Origin: Tolypeutes matacus
Lineage: Eukaryota; Chordata; Mammalia; Cingulata; Chlamyphoridae
Length of the DNA stretch: 64,000 nt
Assembly (NCBI GenBank): GCA_026826555.1
Contig: JAKSZT010054396.1
Span: 15,784,166-15,848,165, forward strand
Reading direction: 5' to 3'
Shown here: positions 48,090 through 57,710 of the stretch, one piece after another
How positions within the stretch are numbered: position 1 is the first letter of the stretch
How the letters are laid out: each line of letters opens with the position of its first letter
Notes under the pieces: model-generated
The model's input: the letters and a program-made list of their open reading frames with translations, nothing else
Told to the model about the DNA's origin: nothing
The model's database searches: none
Made by a program: the position numbers and the translations under genes

Positions 48090-48600
48090 ATAAAAGTTTT
48101 TTTTTTTAATTTTATGGAAATATAATATTCACAACTGCACATATTATATGTACAATTCACTGCCTTTTCATAAACTGAACCCAGCCATGTAAGTAGCACC
48201 CAGATCAAGAAACAGAACGTCGGGAAGCGGCTATGGCTCAATCAGTAGGGCTCCTGTTTACCATATGGGAGGCCCCGGGTTCGGTTCCCGGGGCCTCCTG
48301 GTGAAGGCAAGCCCGCCTGCCGTACCCAGCAAGCACAAGCAGCAAGGGGGGGATAAATGAATAAATAAATAAAATCTTTAAAAAAAAAAAAAAAAAGAAA
48401 CAGAACGTAACAGTAAACAGTTCTCAAATGGCAATTTCTGGAGACATTTTTGGTTGTCACAACTGGGGAGGGAATGCTATTAGCTTCCATCCACTGCTAA
48501 CCATCTTATAATACACAGGACAGCCCCCTCACAATAAAGTACTATCTAGCCCCAAATGTCAATAACGCCATTGTTGAAAAGCCCTGGATTATAATAACCC
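48090..48600. mobile_element. old L1 tail (antisense) and MER20-like hAT, with SINE
   Basis: 48090-48220 resembles an antisense L1 3' end. After the SINE, 48418-48590 has 'ggagacatttttggttgtcacaactggggagg' and 'aggacagccccctcacaat', the core of MER20. Confidence 0.7.
48221..48394 (+). mobile_element. DAS SINE with small internal deletion
   Basis: Near-consensus but missing part of the GC-rich middle (text jumps from CCCGCCTGCC to GTACCCAGC). TSD AAGAAACAGAACGT is perfect at 48207-48220 and 48395-48408. Confidence 0.92.
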
Positions 48601-48879
48601 AGAAACCTCCCTGTACTTTCTGTCCAGAAAGGACTTTTACCACTAAAATGCAAAATTCCTTTGTCCTGGCAGAAAAGCTGCTGTCATGAGAAGGTGGGAC
48701 AGAGCCTAAATGATTAGAGATGAAATAACTCATCTGCCTAGAAAAAACAGAAGAGGTTTTCACCCCCAGTTGACAAGAAGGAAAAAGGAAAATAGAACTA
48801 GCATTTGTTGCTGGCCTGTTACTATTAGGACCACCATATACTGTGTATTTACAGTGTACCTTCAGCTCTATTAATCCAA

Positions 48880-49165
48880 ACAAGATTTAAGGAAAATGAG
48901 ATTCAGAGAGATAATGTCCAAAAGATCCCACATTTTTTTTTTTTTTTTTTTATTATGGGTAAAAATCAAAATTCTCACAATACATACAAACATTTGTAAA
49001 ATGATATATAAATATATATGCATATATGTGTTTTTGCTTACAAAAATGTTATTTATATATATATATACATATATTTTAAGAGGTGATCCCACATCTATTA
49101 AATGGCAGTGCTGGGATTCAAGTACAGTCTCATTACAAAGTCTATGCTTTCATTTTAATACCATT
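48880..49165 (+). repeat. MIR SINE split by a small insertion
   Basis: MIR text before 48933 and after 49085 ('ggcagtgctgggattcaagtac'). Between them is a T-run and AT-rich DNA of about 150 bp. GATCCCACAT is repeated on both sides, as for a short retroposed fragment. Confidence 0.6.
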
Positions 49166-49369
49166 ATAGAAGTTGGGAGTGATTTGTAAACTAGGCAGGC
49201 AAAAGGAGGAAAAATATGGTAAGATCTCCTCTCTTTCATTGTTCACAGTAGCATGTGAAAAGAACTTTTCTTAAAGCCTGCCTCTATTTAGTACAAACCA
49301 AATATATTCTAACTCCAATATCAAGGAAGATCTACACCACCTTCCATAGGATTTTAAAATGTTTTTGTA

Positions 49370-50602
49370 CTGCAAATATTCTCGCTGTCCTGATTTTGTG
49401 ATAATCAGGGTAGGTTAAATATTCACTATATTAGAAACCATGCATGTGTCCCCAGACCTAATTTTTCTCCCTAGATCTGGTTTTTAGAATACTGGTGATA
49501 AACCAAGCCTCATTTATTATGACCATCCAGTATGGGAAATGACTGTAAATCTAGATATCTTTGGTCAACTTTGAGAGACATAGCAAGGGGACGGATGAGG
49601 TTCAAATGGTTGGGCGTCCATCTCCCATACGGAGGGACCTGGGTTCGATTCCTGGGACCTCCCAGTAAAAAACAGAAGAAGAGGAGACATATAGAAGGTG
49701 CATGGGCCGCCAGGCCCTGTGCAGGGGTGAGCCCGCCAGGCCCTGTGCAGGGGTGAGCCCCCCAGGCCCCGTGCATGGGTGCGCTGCCAGATCCCATGAG
49801 CAGATGTGCCATCAGGCCCCGTGTGTGGGTGTTCCATCAGGCCACGCAAGCCACAGAGCAAGATGATGACATAGCAGGAGAATGAAACAAGGGAGAACCA
49901 GGACAAGACACGCCAAAGAACCAGGAACCGGGGTGGCACAGGCGGTGGGACATCTCTCCCTCACATCGGAGGTTCCAAGGATAGAATCCCAGGAAGATAG
50001 GAGGAGAAGAGAGGGCAGGAAACAGACACAAAGAGTTGTCCAGCAAATGGACACAAAAACAGCAAAAACGGGGGTGGGGGGTGTAAAAATGGATAAAAGC
50101 AAACAAATAAATAAATCCTTAAAAAAAAAAAAAAGTATAGGGGAATAAGATATGGACTATAGTTAGTGGTGATGCTTTGACAATGCTTTTTCATAATTTG
50201 TTAACATATGTTTCACAACAATGCAGGGTATTTGTGGTGGGGTGATGTATGGGAACCCTGTATAATGTTATGCATGTTTGTTTTGTATGCTCACAATGTT
50301 TACTAAACACTTATAATTATTTTTTTTTTAATAAAACATCTCTCACAGTCTTTTATTTTTTTTTTATTTTTATTTTTTAAAGATTTTATTTATTCATTTA
50401 TCACCCCCTTGCTGCTTGTGCTCGCTGGGTCAGCTAACCACGCCGTGCGGGCGGGTCCGCCCTCACCAGGAGGCCCCGGGAACCGAACCCAGGGCCTCCC
50501 ATATGGCAAACGGGAGCACCACTGATTGAGCCACAGCCGCTTCCTAAACACTTATTTTTTATGTATGTTCATGTATGTTTATACTTCAATAAATTGTTTT
50601 AA
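49370..50602 (+). mobile_element. composite retroposon, copy C
   Basis: Same order as copies A and B. Head (49370-49586, TGCAAATATTCTCGCTGTCC), SINE dimer (49587-50134) with a GC-rich linker in which a roughly 24-bp unit (GCCAGGCCCTGTGCAGGGGT) is tandemly repeated, then an L1-like tail (50135-50314 and 50556-50602, ending TTCAATAAATTGTTTTAA). TSD AAAATGTTTTTGTA is perfect at 49356-49369 and 50603-50616. A younger SINE (50315-50544) splits the tail. Confidence 0.85.
50315..50544 (-). mobile_element. DAS SINE with apparent 3' transduced segment
   Basis: On the minus strand: SINE head, body, A-rich tail, then AGACTGTGAGAGATGTTTTA, then a second A-run. TSD TAAACACTTAT (50304-50314, 50545-50555) lies outside the second A-run, so the extra ~22 bases moved with the SINE. 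Confidence 0.82.
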
Positions 50603-50689
50603 AAAATGTTTTTGTAGTCATATGTTACCACTGTAGTTTCATATGTACTATATCACACAGGCAGACACATCCGAATATGCCATCTAAGT

Positions 50690-51385
50690 TAGCTACATTC
50701 TTGGTATTCCTCAGGGATTTAGCCTGGGCCCCCTTCTTTTCATCTCATTCAACACAGATACATTCTCTCTGGGCAAGCTCACTCACTTTTATGGCATAAA
50801 TTACCATTTATTTTTTCACATATTGATAACTCCTAAATCTTTAGATTTCCAGTTCTCTCTCAGGACCTCCAGACCTCAAGGGTTATTCATTCCACTCTTT
50901 CCTCCAAATTAACTACCTTTAGATACTTACTCAACCTTCTTCATGGATATTTTCCTTGACACTCACCCTCCTAGAATGAGTCAATTATAAACTCTCAGTA
51001 CACTGCAACTTTTCCTTCTTATCACTTTTAATAGTGCATAATTATTAAGTGCATATGATTATTTGATACAGTTCTGGGTCTCCTACTAGATTGTAATCCC
51101 CAAGAAACAAGGGATCAAATCCATTTGCTTACCATTGTATCCCCAGTGCAGGCACCTCACACATGTCCAAAATTGAACTCACTATCCTCTCCAACTCCTT
51201 CCCTGTAAACTTGCCACCCCTTCCAAAGTTCCCTTTATCAGTAAAGCCATTAACTGGGCTCAAGCCAAAAACTTGGGCATGACTCTTGATTTCTCTTCTA
51301 CTTCAATCTCATTCCAATATGAATCAATTAAAAGGATGGTGCCAAATGAACTCAAATTCTGTCAAATTCTCCTACTTTGTTCTTT
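50690..51385 (-). mobile_element. ancient L2-like repeat, antisense
   Basis: Complement of the family at 33075-33650: 'aactcctaaatctttagatttcc', 'tgtccaaaattgaactcac', 'caagccaaaaacttgggcatgactcttgatt'. It continues past the IFT20 insertion at about 52796-52880. Confidence 0.5.
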
Positions 51386-51717
51386 TCCTATTAATACCAT
51401 TTTTTTTCCCAGTTGAAAACAATTTATTGCTTTTCTTTCCAAGGCTCAGTGAATTTACAAAAAGAGGATCAAAGTTTACAGACTGCTTAGTTCAGACGAA
51501 GAATGAAAGAGGTGAGAACCTATGCCTCCATAGCACGTGTGCACCAATAGGCACTGACTTTTAAAACAAGTCCCCCCAAATTTGTATCATTGCCTTCAGA
51601 GATGCTGCATTCCTTACATACTGCCTAACACCACATGCTTGGATCATTAGTCAACAAGTCACTGGAATGGTTCAGAGGTGGTTTTTTTGCCCTTCTGCTA
51701 TAAAAATAAATTTTTCA

Positions 51718-51916
51718 GGGAAGCGGCTGTGGCTCAATCAGTAGGGCTCCCGTTTACCATATGGGAGGCCCCGGGTTCGGTTCCCGGGGCCTCCTGGTGA
51801 AGGCAAGCCCACCAGTGCGGCGTGGTTAGCTGACCCAGCGAGCACAAGCAGCAAGGGGGGGATAAATGAATAAATAAAAAAAAAAAAAATAAAATAAAAA
51901 ATAAAAAAATAAAAAT
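51718..51916 (+). mobile_element. DAS SINE in the IFT20 retrocopy 3' UTR
   Basis: Near-consensus. TSD AAATAAATTTTTCA is perfect at 51704-51717 and 51917-51930. It is younger than the IFT20 insertion. Confidence 0.94.
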
Positions 51917-51932
51917 AAATAAATTTTTCAGT

Positions 51933-52331
51933 TCACTTCTGAAAAATAAATTGGTCAGTAAATTCATCTTGTTCTGCTTCTACTTTACACAAAGCTTCAT
52001 ATTCAACCCGATACCTTTCTAGCTGCATTTTCTTTTCTGCTATTAGTGCTTGAAGTTGCTGCTGTTGGGCTTCTCTCTGCTTTGCTATAGATTTGAGCAA
52101 ATTCCAAGCACCAATGGTCTTCATCTTCTCAATTTCTGCTTCTTTTGCAAGTTGGTCAACAAGCTCATTTAAACCACCAACTATTTTCTGAAACTGGCCG
52201 ATTTTGTCCACAAAATCCTTGCACTCTTCCTTGAGCTCTATGGTCTGCTGGGAAACCTCTGGGTCCAGCACCCGTAGTTTGTTCAACTCATCAAAGTGCA
52301 GCCCTGCTTCTCCCAGGATGTCCTTGGCCAT
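51933..52331 (-). CDS. IFT20: intact IFT20-like frame in a retrocopy
   Basis: 132 codons, the same length as human IFT20, the small coiled-coil subunit of the IFT-B complex that also sits at the Golgi and helps carry membrane cargo to cilia. The frame starts [18 protein letters not shown] and ends DQFIFQK, with the central heptad-rich helix ([20 protein letters not shown]) unbroken. From memory of the human protein I see about seven substitutions, including changes in GGLNELV, AEIEKMK and GAWNLL. The frame also opens 44 codons further up, at 52463, in 5' UTR sequence. This start is chosen because it matches the family N-terminus. Whether it is transcribed cannot be seen here. It is either a young pseudogene or a functional retrogene. 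Confidence 0.75.
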   Translation of the reverse strand: MAKDILGEAGLHFDELNKLRVLDPEVSQQTIELKEECKDFVDKIGQFQKIVGGLNELVDQLAKEAEIEKMKTIGAWNLLKSIAKQREAQQQQLQALIAEKKMQLERYRVEYEALCKVEAEQDEFTDQFIFQK

Positions 52332-52902
52332 ACCTGTTTCCCTTCCAGCTTCCCTAGAGAAGTTCTGCTCTGAAGGGGTGAAGTGGCAGCCAGGAGGAGG
52401 TCTGTCAGAGGAGCAAGGGTCAGGAAGACTAAAGTCCAGTTGCTTGTCACAGGCATCATTCATTCAACACACATTTCTTGAGTGCCTACTACATGCCAAC
52501 ACTGCTAGAAGCAGGGGGGATAAAGACGAATGCAACATGGTCCCCGCCCTGGAGGAGCACATGGCTTAGCTGACGGCCCCGGAACTGCTGCGCGTTGCAA
52601 CCCAGGATGATATCCACAGTAGCATCGGCGGCTGCCATGGCTACAGAGCCAGTTTATCCAAAACGCCTGACACCGGAAGCACTTACATCAGCTCACCCCA
52701 CAGAGCCTGCTGGGAAACAGAGGGCTGGGGGCTGAGGTGATTGCCTATAAGATCCAGAGGTCTTTGCATCGGCAAGGTCCTATTAATACCATTTTACTCC
52801 AGGCCTCCATCAATCCTTAACTCTTCTGTGCCAACAGCCTCCAAATTGCCTCTGATCTTGCTCTCCAATCTACTCTTTAAGTGACATCAAAAGACATTCT
52901 AT

Positions 52903-53121
52903 TGGACTGGTGGATATGAATGGTGGGGGAAGGATAGAGGAATTGAGAGGTGACTTCTGGGCGTTAGGGGTTTTTCTTTTTGCAGTGATACAAATGCTCT
53001 AATACTGACTGCGGTGATGAATGCAAAACTCTGTGATTATACCAAAAGTCACTGAATGTACATTTTAGATGGATTGTATGGTATGTGAATATATCTCAAT
53101 AAAATTGCTTAAAAAAAAAAA
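52903..53121 (+). mobile_element. short 5'-truncated L1 3' end, young
   Basis: About 220 bp of L1 3' UTR ending CTCAATAAAATTGCTT plus A-tail. TSD AAAAGACATTCTAT is perfect at 52889-52902 and 53122-53135. Confidence 0.88.
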
Positions 53122-53174
53122 AAAAGACATTCTATAAAAACTCAAAACCAATGACTCTAAAAAAAAAATTCTAC

Positions 53175-56040
53175 AATGTACTTTCCACATAATAAAATAA
53201 AATAAAAAACAAAAATAAATGAAAAGGAGAACAACAACAAAAAAACCCACAATAGAGTAAATCAACAAAACCAAAAGCTGGTTCTTTGAGAGAATCAATA
53301 AAATTGACAAAACCCTAGCTAGACTAACAAAGAAAAAAGGAGAGAAGATGCAAATAAATACAATCAGAAATGAAAGGGGGGAAGTTACTACTGCCCCACA
53401 GAAATAAAAAGGATCACAAGAGGATAGTATGAGAAACTGTATGTATACTAACAAACTAGACAATCTAGATGAAATGGACAAATTCCTAGAAATACACAAC
53501 CATCCTACACTGACACTACAAGAAATACAAGAACTTAACAAACCAATCACATTTAAAGAGATTGAATCCATCATCAAAAATCTCCTAGCAAAGAAAAGTC
53601 CAGGAGCAGATGACTTCAGAGGTGAATTCTACCAAGCATTTCGAAAAGAATTAACAACAATCCTGTTTAAACTCTTCCAAAAAATTGAAGAGGAGGGAAA
53701 ATTTACCCAACACATTTTATGAAGCCAACATCACCCTAATACCAAAGTCAGATAAAGATACTACAAGAAAAGAAAATTATAGGCCAATCTCTCTAGTGAA
53801 CAGAGATGCAAAGATTCTCAAAATACTTGCAAATTGAATCCAACAGCATATCAAAAGACTTATACATCACAACCAAGTGAGATTTATTCCTGGTATGCAA
53901 GGCTGGTTCAACATAAGAAAATCAATGTAATACACATTAACAAATTGAAGGAAAAAAAAACACATGATCATCTCAATTGATGCGGAAAAGGCATTTGAAA
54001 AATCCAGCATCCTTTTCTGATAAAAATACTTCAAAAGATAGGAATAGAAGGAAAATTCCTCAAAATGATAAAAGGCGTATCTGAAAAACCCACAGCCAAC
54101 ATCATACTCAATGGGAAAAGTTGAAAGCTTTCCCTCTAAGATCAGGAACAAGACAAGGATGCCCACTGTCACCATTGTTATTCAATATTGTACTAGAAGT
54201 TCTAGCTAGGGCAATTAAACAAGGGGGAGAAAGAAAAAAAAAAGGCATCCAAATAGGAAAAGAGGAAGTAAAACTCTCACTGTGTGCTGATGACATGATC
54301 CAGTACTTAGAAAATCCTGAAGTATCCATGACAAAGCTACTTGAGCTAATAAATGAGTTCAGCAAAGTGGCAGGATACAAGATCAACACGCAAAAAGCAG
54401 TAATGTTTTTGTACACTAGTACTGAACAATCTGAGGAGGAAATAAGGGGGAAAATTCCATTTTCAACAGCAACAAAAAGACTCAAATACATAGGAGTTAA
54501 TTTAACCAAGCAAGCACAGGACCTATATGCAGAAAATTACAAAAACAATGCTAAAAGAAATGTTAAAAGACCTAAACAAATGGAAAGACATTCCGTGTTC
54601 ATGGATTGGAAGAATAAATATCGTGAAGATGTCAATCTTACCCAAACGGATTGACAGATTCAATGCAACACCAACTGATTTATAGATTCAATGCAATACC
54701 AATAAACCCCCCACCAAAAAAAAGAAAAGTCACACCAATCAATGGAATAGAATTGACAGTCCAAAAATAAACCCTCACCTATATAGTCAACTGGTTTTTT
54801 ACAAACCTACCAAGTCCATGTTAACGGAACAAAACGGTCTCTTCAACAAATGGTGATGGAAGAACTGTATATCTATAACCAAAAGAATGAAAGAGGACCC
54901 CTATCTCACCCTCTATACAAGAATCAACTCAAAATGGATCAAAGATCTAAATATAAAAGCCAGGACCATAAAACTACTAGAAGAAAATGTAGGGAAACAT
55001 CTTTAAGACCTTGTGGTAGGTGGTGGTTTCTTGGGCTTTACACCCAAAGCACGCGCAACAAAAGAGAAAATAGATAAATGGGACCTCCTCAAAATTAAAC
55101 CCTTTTGCACCACCCAGAACTTTGTCAAAAGGGTGAGAAGGCAGCTGACTCAATGGGAGAAGATATTTGGAAATCACATGTCACATAAGGGTTTAATATT
55201 CATGATATATAAAGAGATGTTACAACTCAACAATAAAAAGACAAACGATCCAATTAAAAAATGGGCAAAAGACTTGAATAGACATTTGTCCAATGAAGAA
55301 ATACAAATGGCAAAAAAACACATGAAAGAATGTTCCACAGCACTAATGATTAGGGAAATGCAAATCAAAACTACAATGAGATATCATTTCACACCTCTCA
55401 GAATAGCCAGTATTAAAAAGACAGAGAACTACAAGCGCTGGAGAGGATGTGGAGAGATAGGAACACTTATTTACTCTTGGTGAGAATGCAGAATGGTACA
55501 GCCACTGTGGAGGACTGTTTGGCAGTTCCTAAAGAAGTTGAATATAGACTTGCCACGTGACCCGGTTATACCACTACTAGGTATATACGCAGAAGAACTG
55601 AAAGCAGTGACATGAACAGACATCTGCACACCGATGTTCATAGCCACATTGTTCACCATTGCCAAAAGTTAGAAAAACAACCCAGGTGTCCATCAACAAA
55701 CGAATGGATAAACAAACTGTGGTCTGTTCACACGATGGAATATTATGCAGCTGTAAGAAGAAATGAAATCGTAAAGCATATGACAACATGGATGAACCTG
55801 GAGGACATTAGGTTGAGCGAAGCAAGCCAGACACAAAAGGACAAATACTGTATGACTGCCTTACTATGAACCAAATATATTGTGTAACATATTTTATTAT
55901 TAAACAAAATTTATATGTATCCAGTACATTTAATTGAGAAGTACCTATTCATCTGTTTACTTTTTATTTTTCAATTGTTTATATTTTCAATTATTAAATG
56001 TACAAAATAAAGTAAAAAACAAAACAAAAACAAAAGGATA
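53175..56040 (+). mobile_element. long L1 ORF2, 5'-truncated, relatively well preserved
   Basis: Open blocks at 53429-53722, 54121-54654, 55013-55483 and 55612-55869 together give RT text with GFRGEFYQAF-like (here DDFRGEFYQAF), a [14 protein letters not shown] block, and the catalytic motif as CADDMI in place of FADD/YADD (about 54286-54300). The C-terminal HTMEYYAAVRRNEI block and a short 3' UTR follow. Frames are split by stops and small indels. ACTTTCCACA repeats near 53180 and 56046 may be the TSD. It is the best preserved L1 coding stretch here but inactive. Confidence 0.85.
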
Positions 56041-56044
56041 AAGA

Positions 56045-56395
56045 ACTTTCCACAAACTTTAAGATGAAATCCAAACTCTTGAACAAAGCTTCGAAGGTTC
56101 TCTACTATCTGATCCTCTATCTAGTGTTCCAGTCTTATTCCTTACCATTCTATTCCTCATCCTTCAGTTATTGTGGACTTCTTTCAGTTCTTCTAATGCT
56201 CCAAACTCTGCCTTACCACCAAGGCTTTGATTATGCTATTCCCTCTGCAGGGCATAAGTCTTCTGCTATCTCTCCCTTTACCTAAGTAACTCCTAACTGC
56301 ATTTTTTAGTCTCTGATTAACCATCACTTTCAAAGGGAGATCTTCCCTGATCTTATACTACTCTGTACTTTGCTCTGCTATGGGATCCTGCAGTA
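56045..56395 (-). mobile_element. ancient L2-like repeat, antisense
   Basis: 'ggttctctactatctgatcctc', 'ctattccctctgcagggcat' and 'agatcttccctgatc' fit the antisense of an old L2-type repeat. Confidence 0.45.
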
Positions 56396-56403
56396 CCTTA
56401 TGC

Positions 56404-56682
56404 CTTTTTTTTTTTTTTTTTTTAAGACTTTTATTTATTTATTTATTCCCCCCTTGCTGCTTGTGCTTGCTGTATCTATTTGCTTTGCGTTTTTCTGTGC
56501 CTGCTTCTCTCCCTTTTGTTGCATATAATCTTGCTGTGTCAGCTCACCGCACTGCGAAGGCCATCAGCTCACCGCACCGTGTGGGCCAGCTTGCCTTTAC
56601 AGGAGGCCCCGGGAATCAAACCCAGGGCCTCCCATATGGTAAATGGGAGCCCAACCAATTGAGTCACAGCCGCTTCCCCCCA
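56404..56682 (-). mobile_element. DAS SINE, long form
   Basis: Antisense head at the right (about 56600-56680), a linker with two CAGCTCACCGCAC units, and a T-run at the left. A second T-run (56690-56710) lies just outside. Confidence 0.83.
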
Positions 56683-56757
56683 TGCCATCTTTTTTTTTTT
56701 TTTTTTTTTCATGAAAGAAATTGATGATAGATTTTATTAACATTAAAAATGTTTGCA

Positions 56758-56870
56758 GGGAAGCGGATGTGGCTCAATCGATAAAAACGCACAGCAAATG
56801 GACACAGTGAGCACAAGCAGCAAGGGGGGTGGGGGGGATAAATGAATAAATAAATAAAATCTTTGGAAAA
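56758..56870 (+). mobile_element. minimal SINE lacking the B box
   Basis: Only 113 bp: head GGGAAGCGGATGTGGCTCAA with the A box, then CAGCAAATGGACACAGTGAG and the usual 3' end. The B-box region is missing. TSD AAAAATGTTTGCA is perfect at 56745-56757 and 56871-56883. Confidence 0.88.
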
Positions 56871-56883
56871 AAAAATGTTTGCA

Positions 56884-57710
56884 AAATACATATCTGAAAA
56901 AGGGCTTGTATTTAATTATTCAAAAAATAATCATAAAAATCTGCAAGAAGAAATCAGCTCAATTAAAAGGTAATGATGATAGCACAACATTGCACTGGTA
57001 CTTAATATAATTGAATTGTACACTTAAAATGGTTAAAATGGACCTTTTGTTTTTATATTACTACAATAAATTTTTCAAAAAAGTCTAAAATAATTTCAAT
57101 AGGACCAACTTAAAAGAAAATCTATGAGTGCATAATAGGTATACATAAAGATGCTCAACAACATTTATCATTGTGGAAAATCAAATTAAACTCAAATGAG
57201 GAACTACTATATACCTATTCAAATGGCTAAAATCCAAAAAAGAGAAAATACCACTGACGAGGATGCAGAACTACAGGAACCCTCATTCAATGCTGCTAGG
57301 AAAGCAAGAAGGCACAGCCACTTTTGTGGACAGTTGCATTTCTTTCAAAGCTAAATATGGTATCAGCATACAATCCAGTAACCACACTCCTAGATATTTA
57401 GCCAATCAGAATGAAAACTTGTTCACACAAAAACAGCACTCAATTATTTACAGTAACTTTACTTATAATGGTGAAAAACTTGAAAGAGTCATGGTATCAT
57501 TCAATAGGGAAAAAGATAACCAAACTGTGGTAAATTGATGCATTGGAATACTATTCAGTGATGAAAAGGAATGAGCTAGTAAGCCATGCAAATGTATGAA
57601 TGAATCTTAAATGCATATTGCCAAGTGAAAGTAGCCAATATGAAAAGGCTAAATACTGAATGGTTCCAACAATATGACATTCAGGAAAGGCAAATCTTAG
57701 GGACTATAAA
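56884..57710 (+). mobile_element. decayed L1 ORF2 3' part and tail
   Basis: 'catttatcattgtggaaaatcaa', 'ctgacgaggatgcagaactacagg' and 'ggaatactattcagtgatgaaaag' are L1 ORF2 3'-end blocks. Confidence 0.6.

Larger units (their letters stand above)
51404..52777 (-). pseudogene. IFT20: IFT20 retrocopy, full-length transcript with intact frame
   Basis: Extent of the retroposed transcript on the minus strand. The 5' UTR runs from 52777 and includes a MIR-like piece at about 52440-52500 that reads as tail-end MIR text. The open frame is 52331-51933. The 3' UTR runs to an AATAAATTG signal (about 51417-51425) and a short A-tail at 51404-51409. Perfect TSD TCCTATTAATACCATTTT flanks it at 51386-51403 and 52778-52795. 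The 3' UTR is split by a SINE (51718-51916). There are no introns. An upstream ATG at 52638 opens a 49-codon frame ending at 52489. Confidence 0.93.

Noticed and set aside
51933..52463. 176-codon start for the IFT20-like protein at 52463
   Set aside because: The extra 44 codons come from 5' UTR and MIR-like text. The family start is at 52331.
54121..54654. Active L1 reverse transcriptase
   Set aside because: The catalytic motif reads CADD, the frame is split from its neighbours by stops, and the 5' half of the element is missing.
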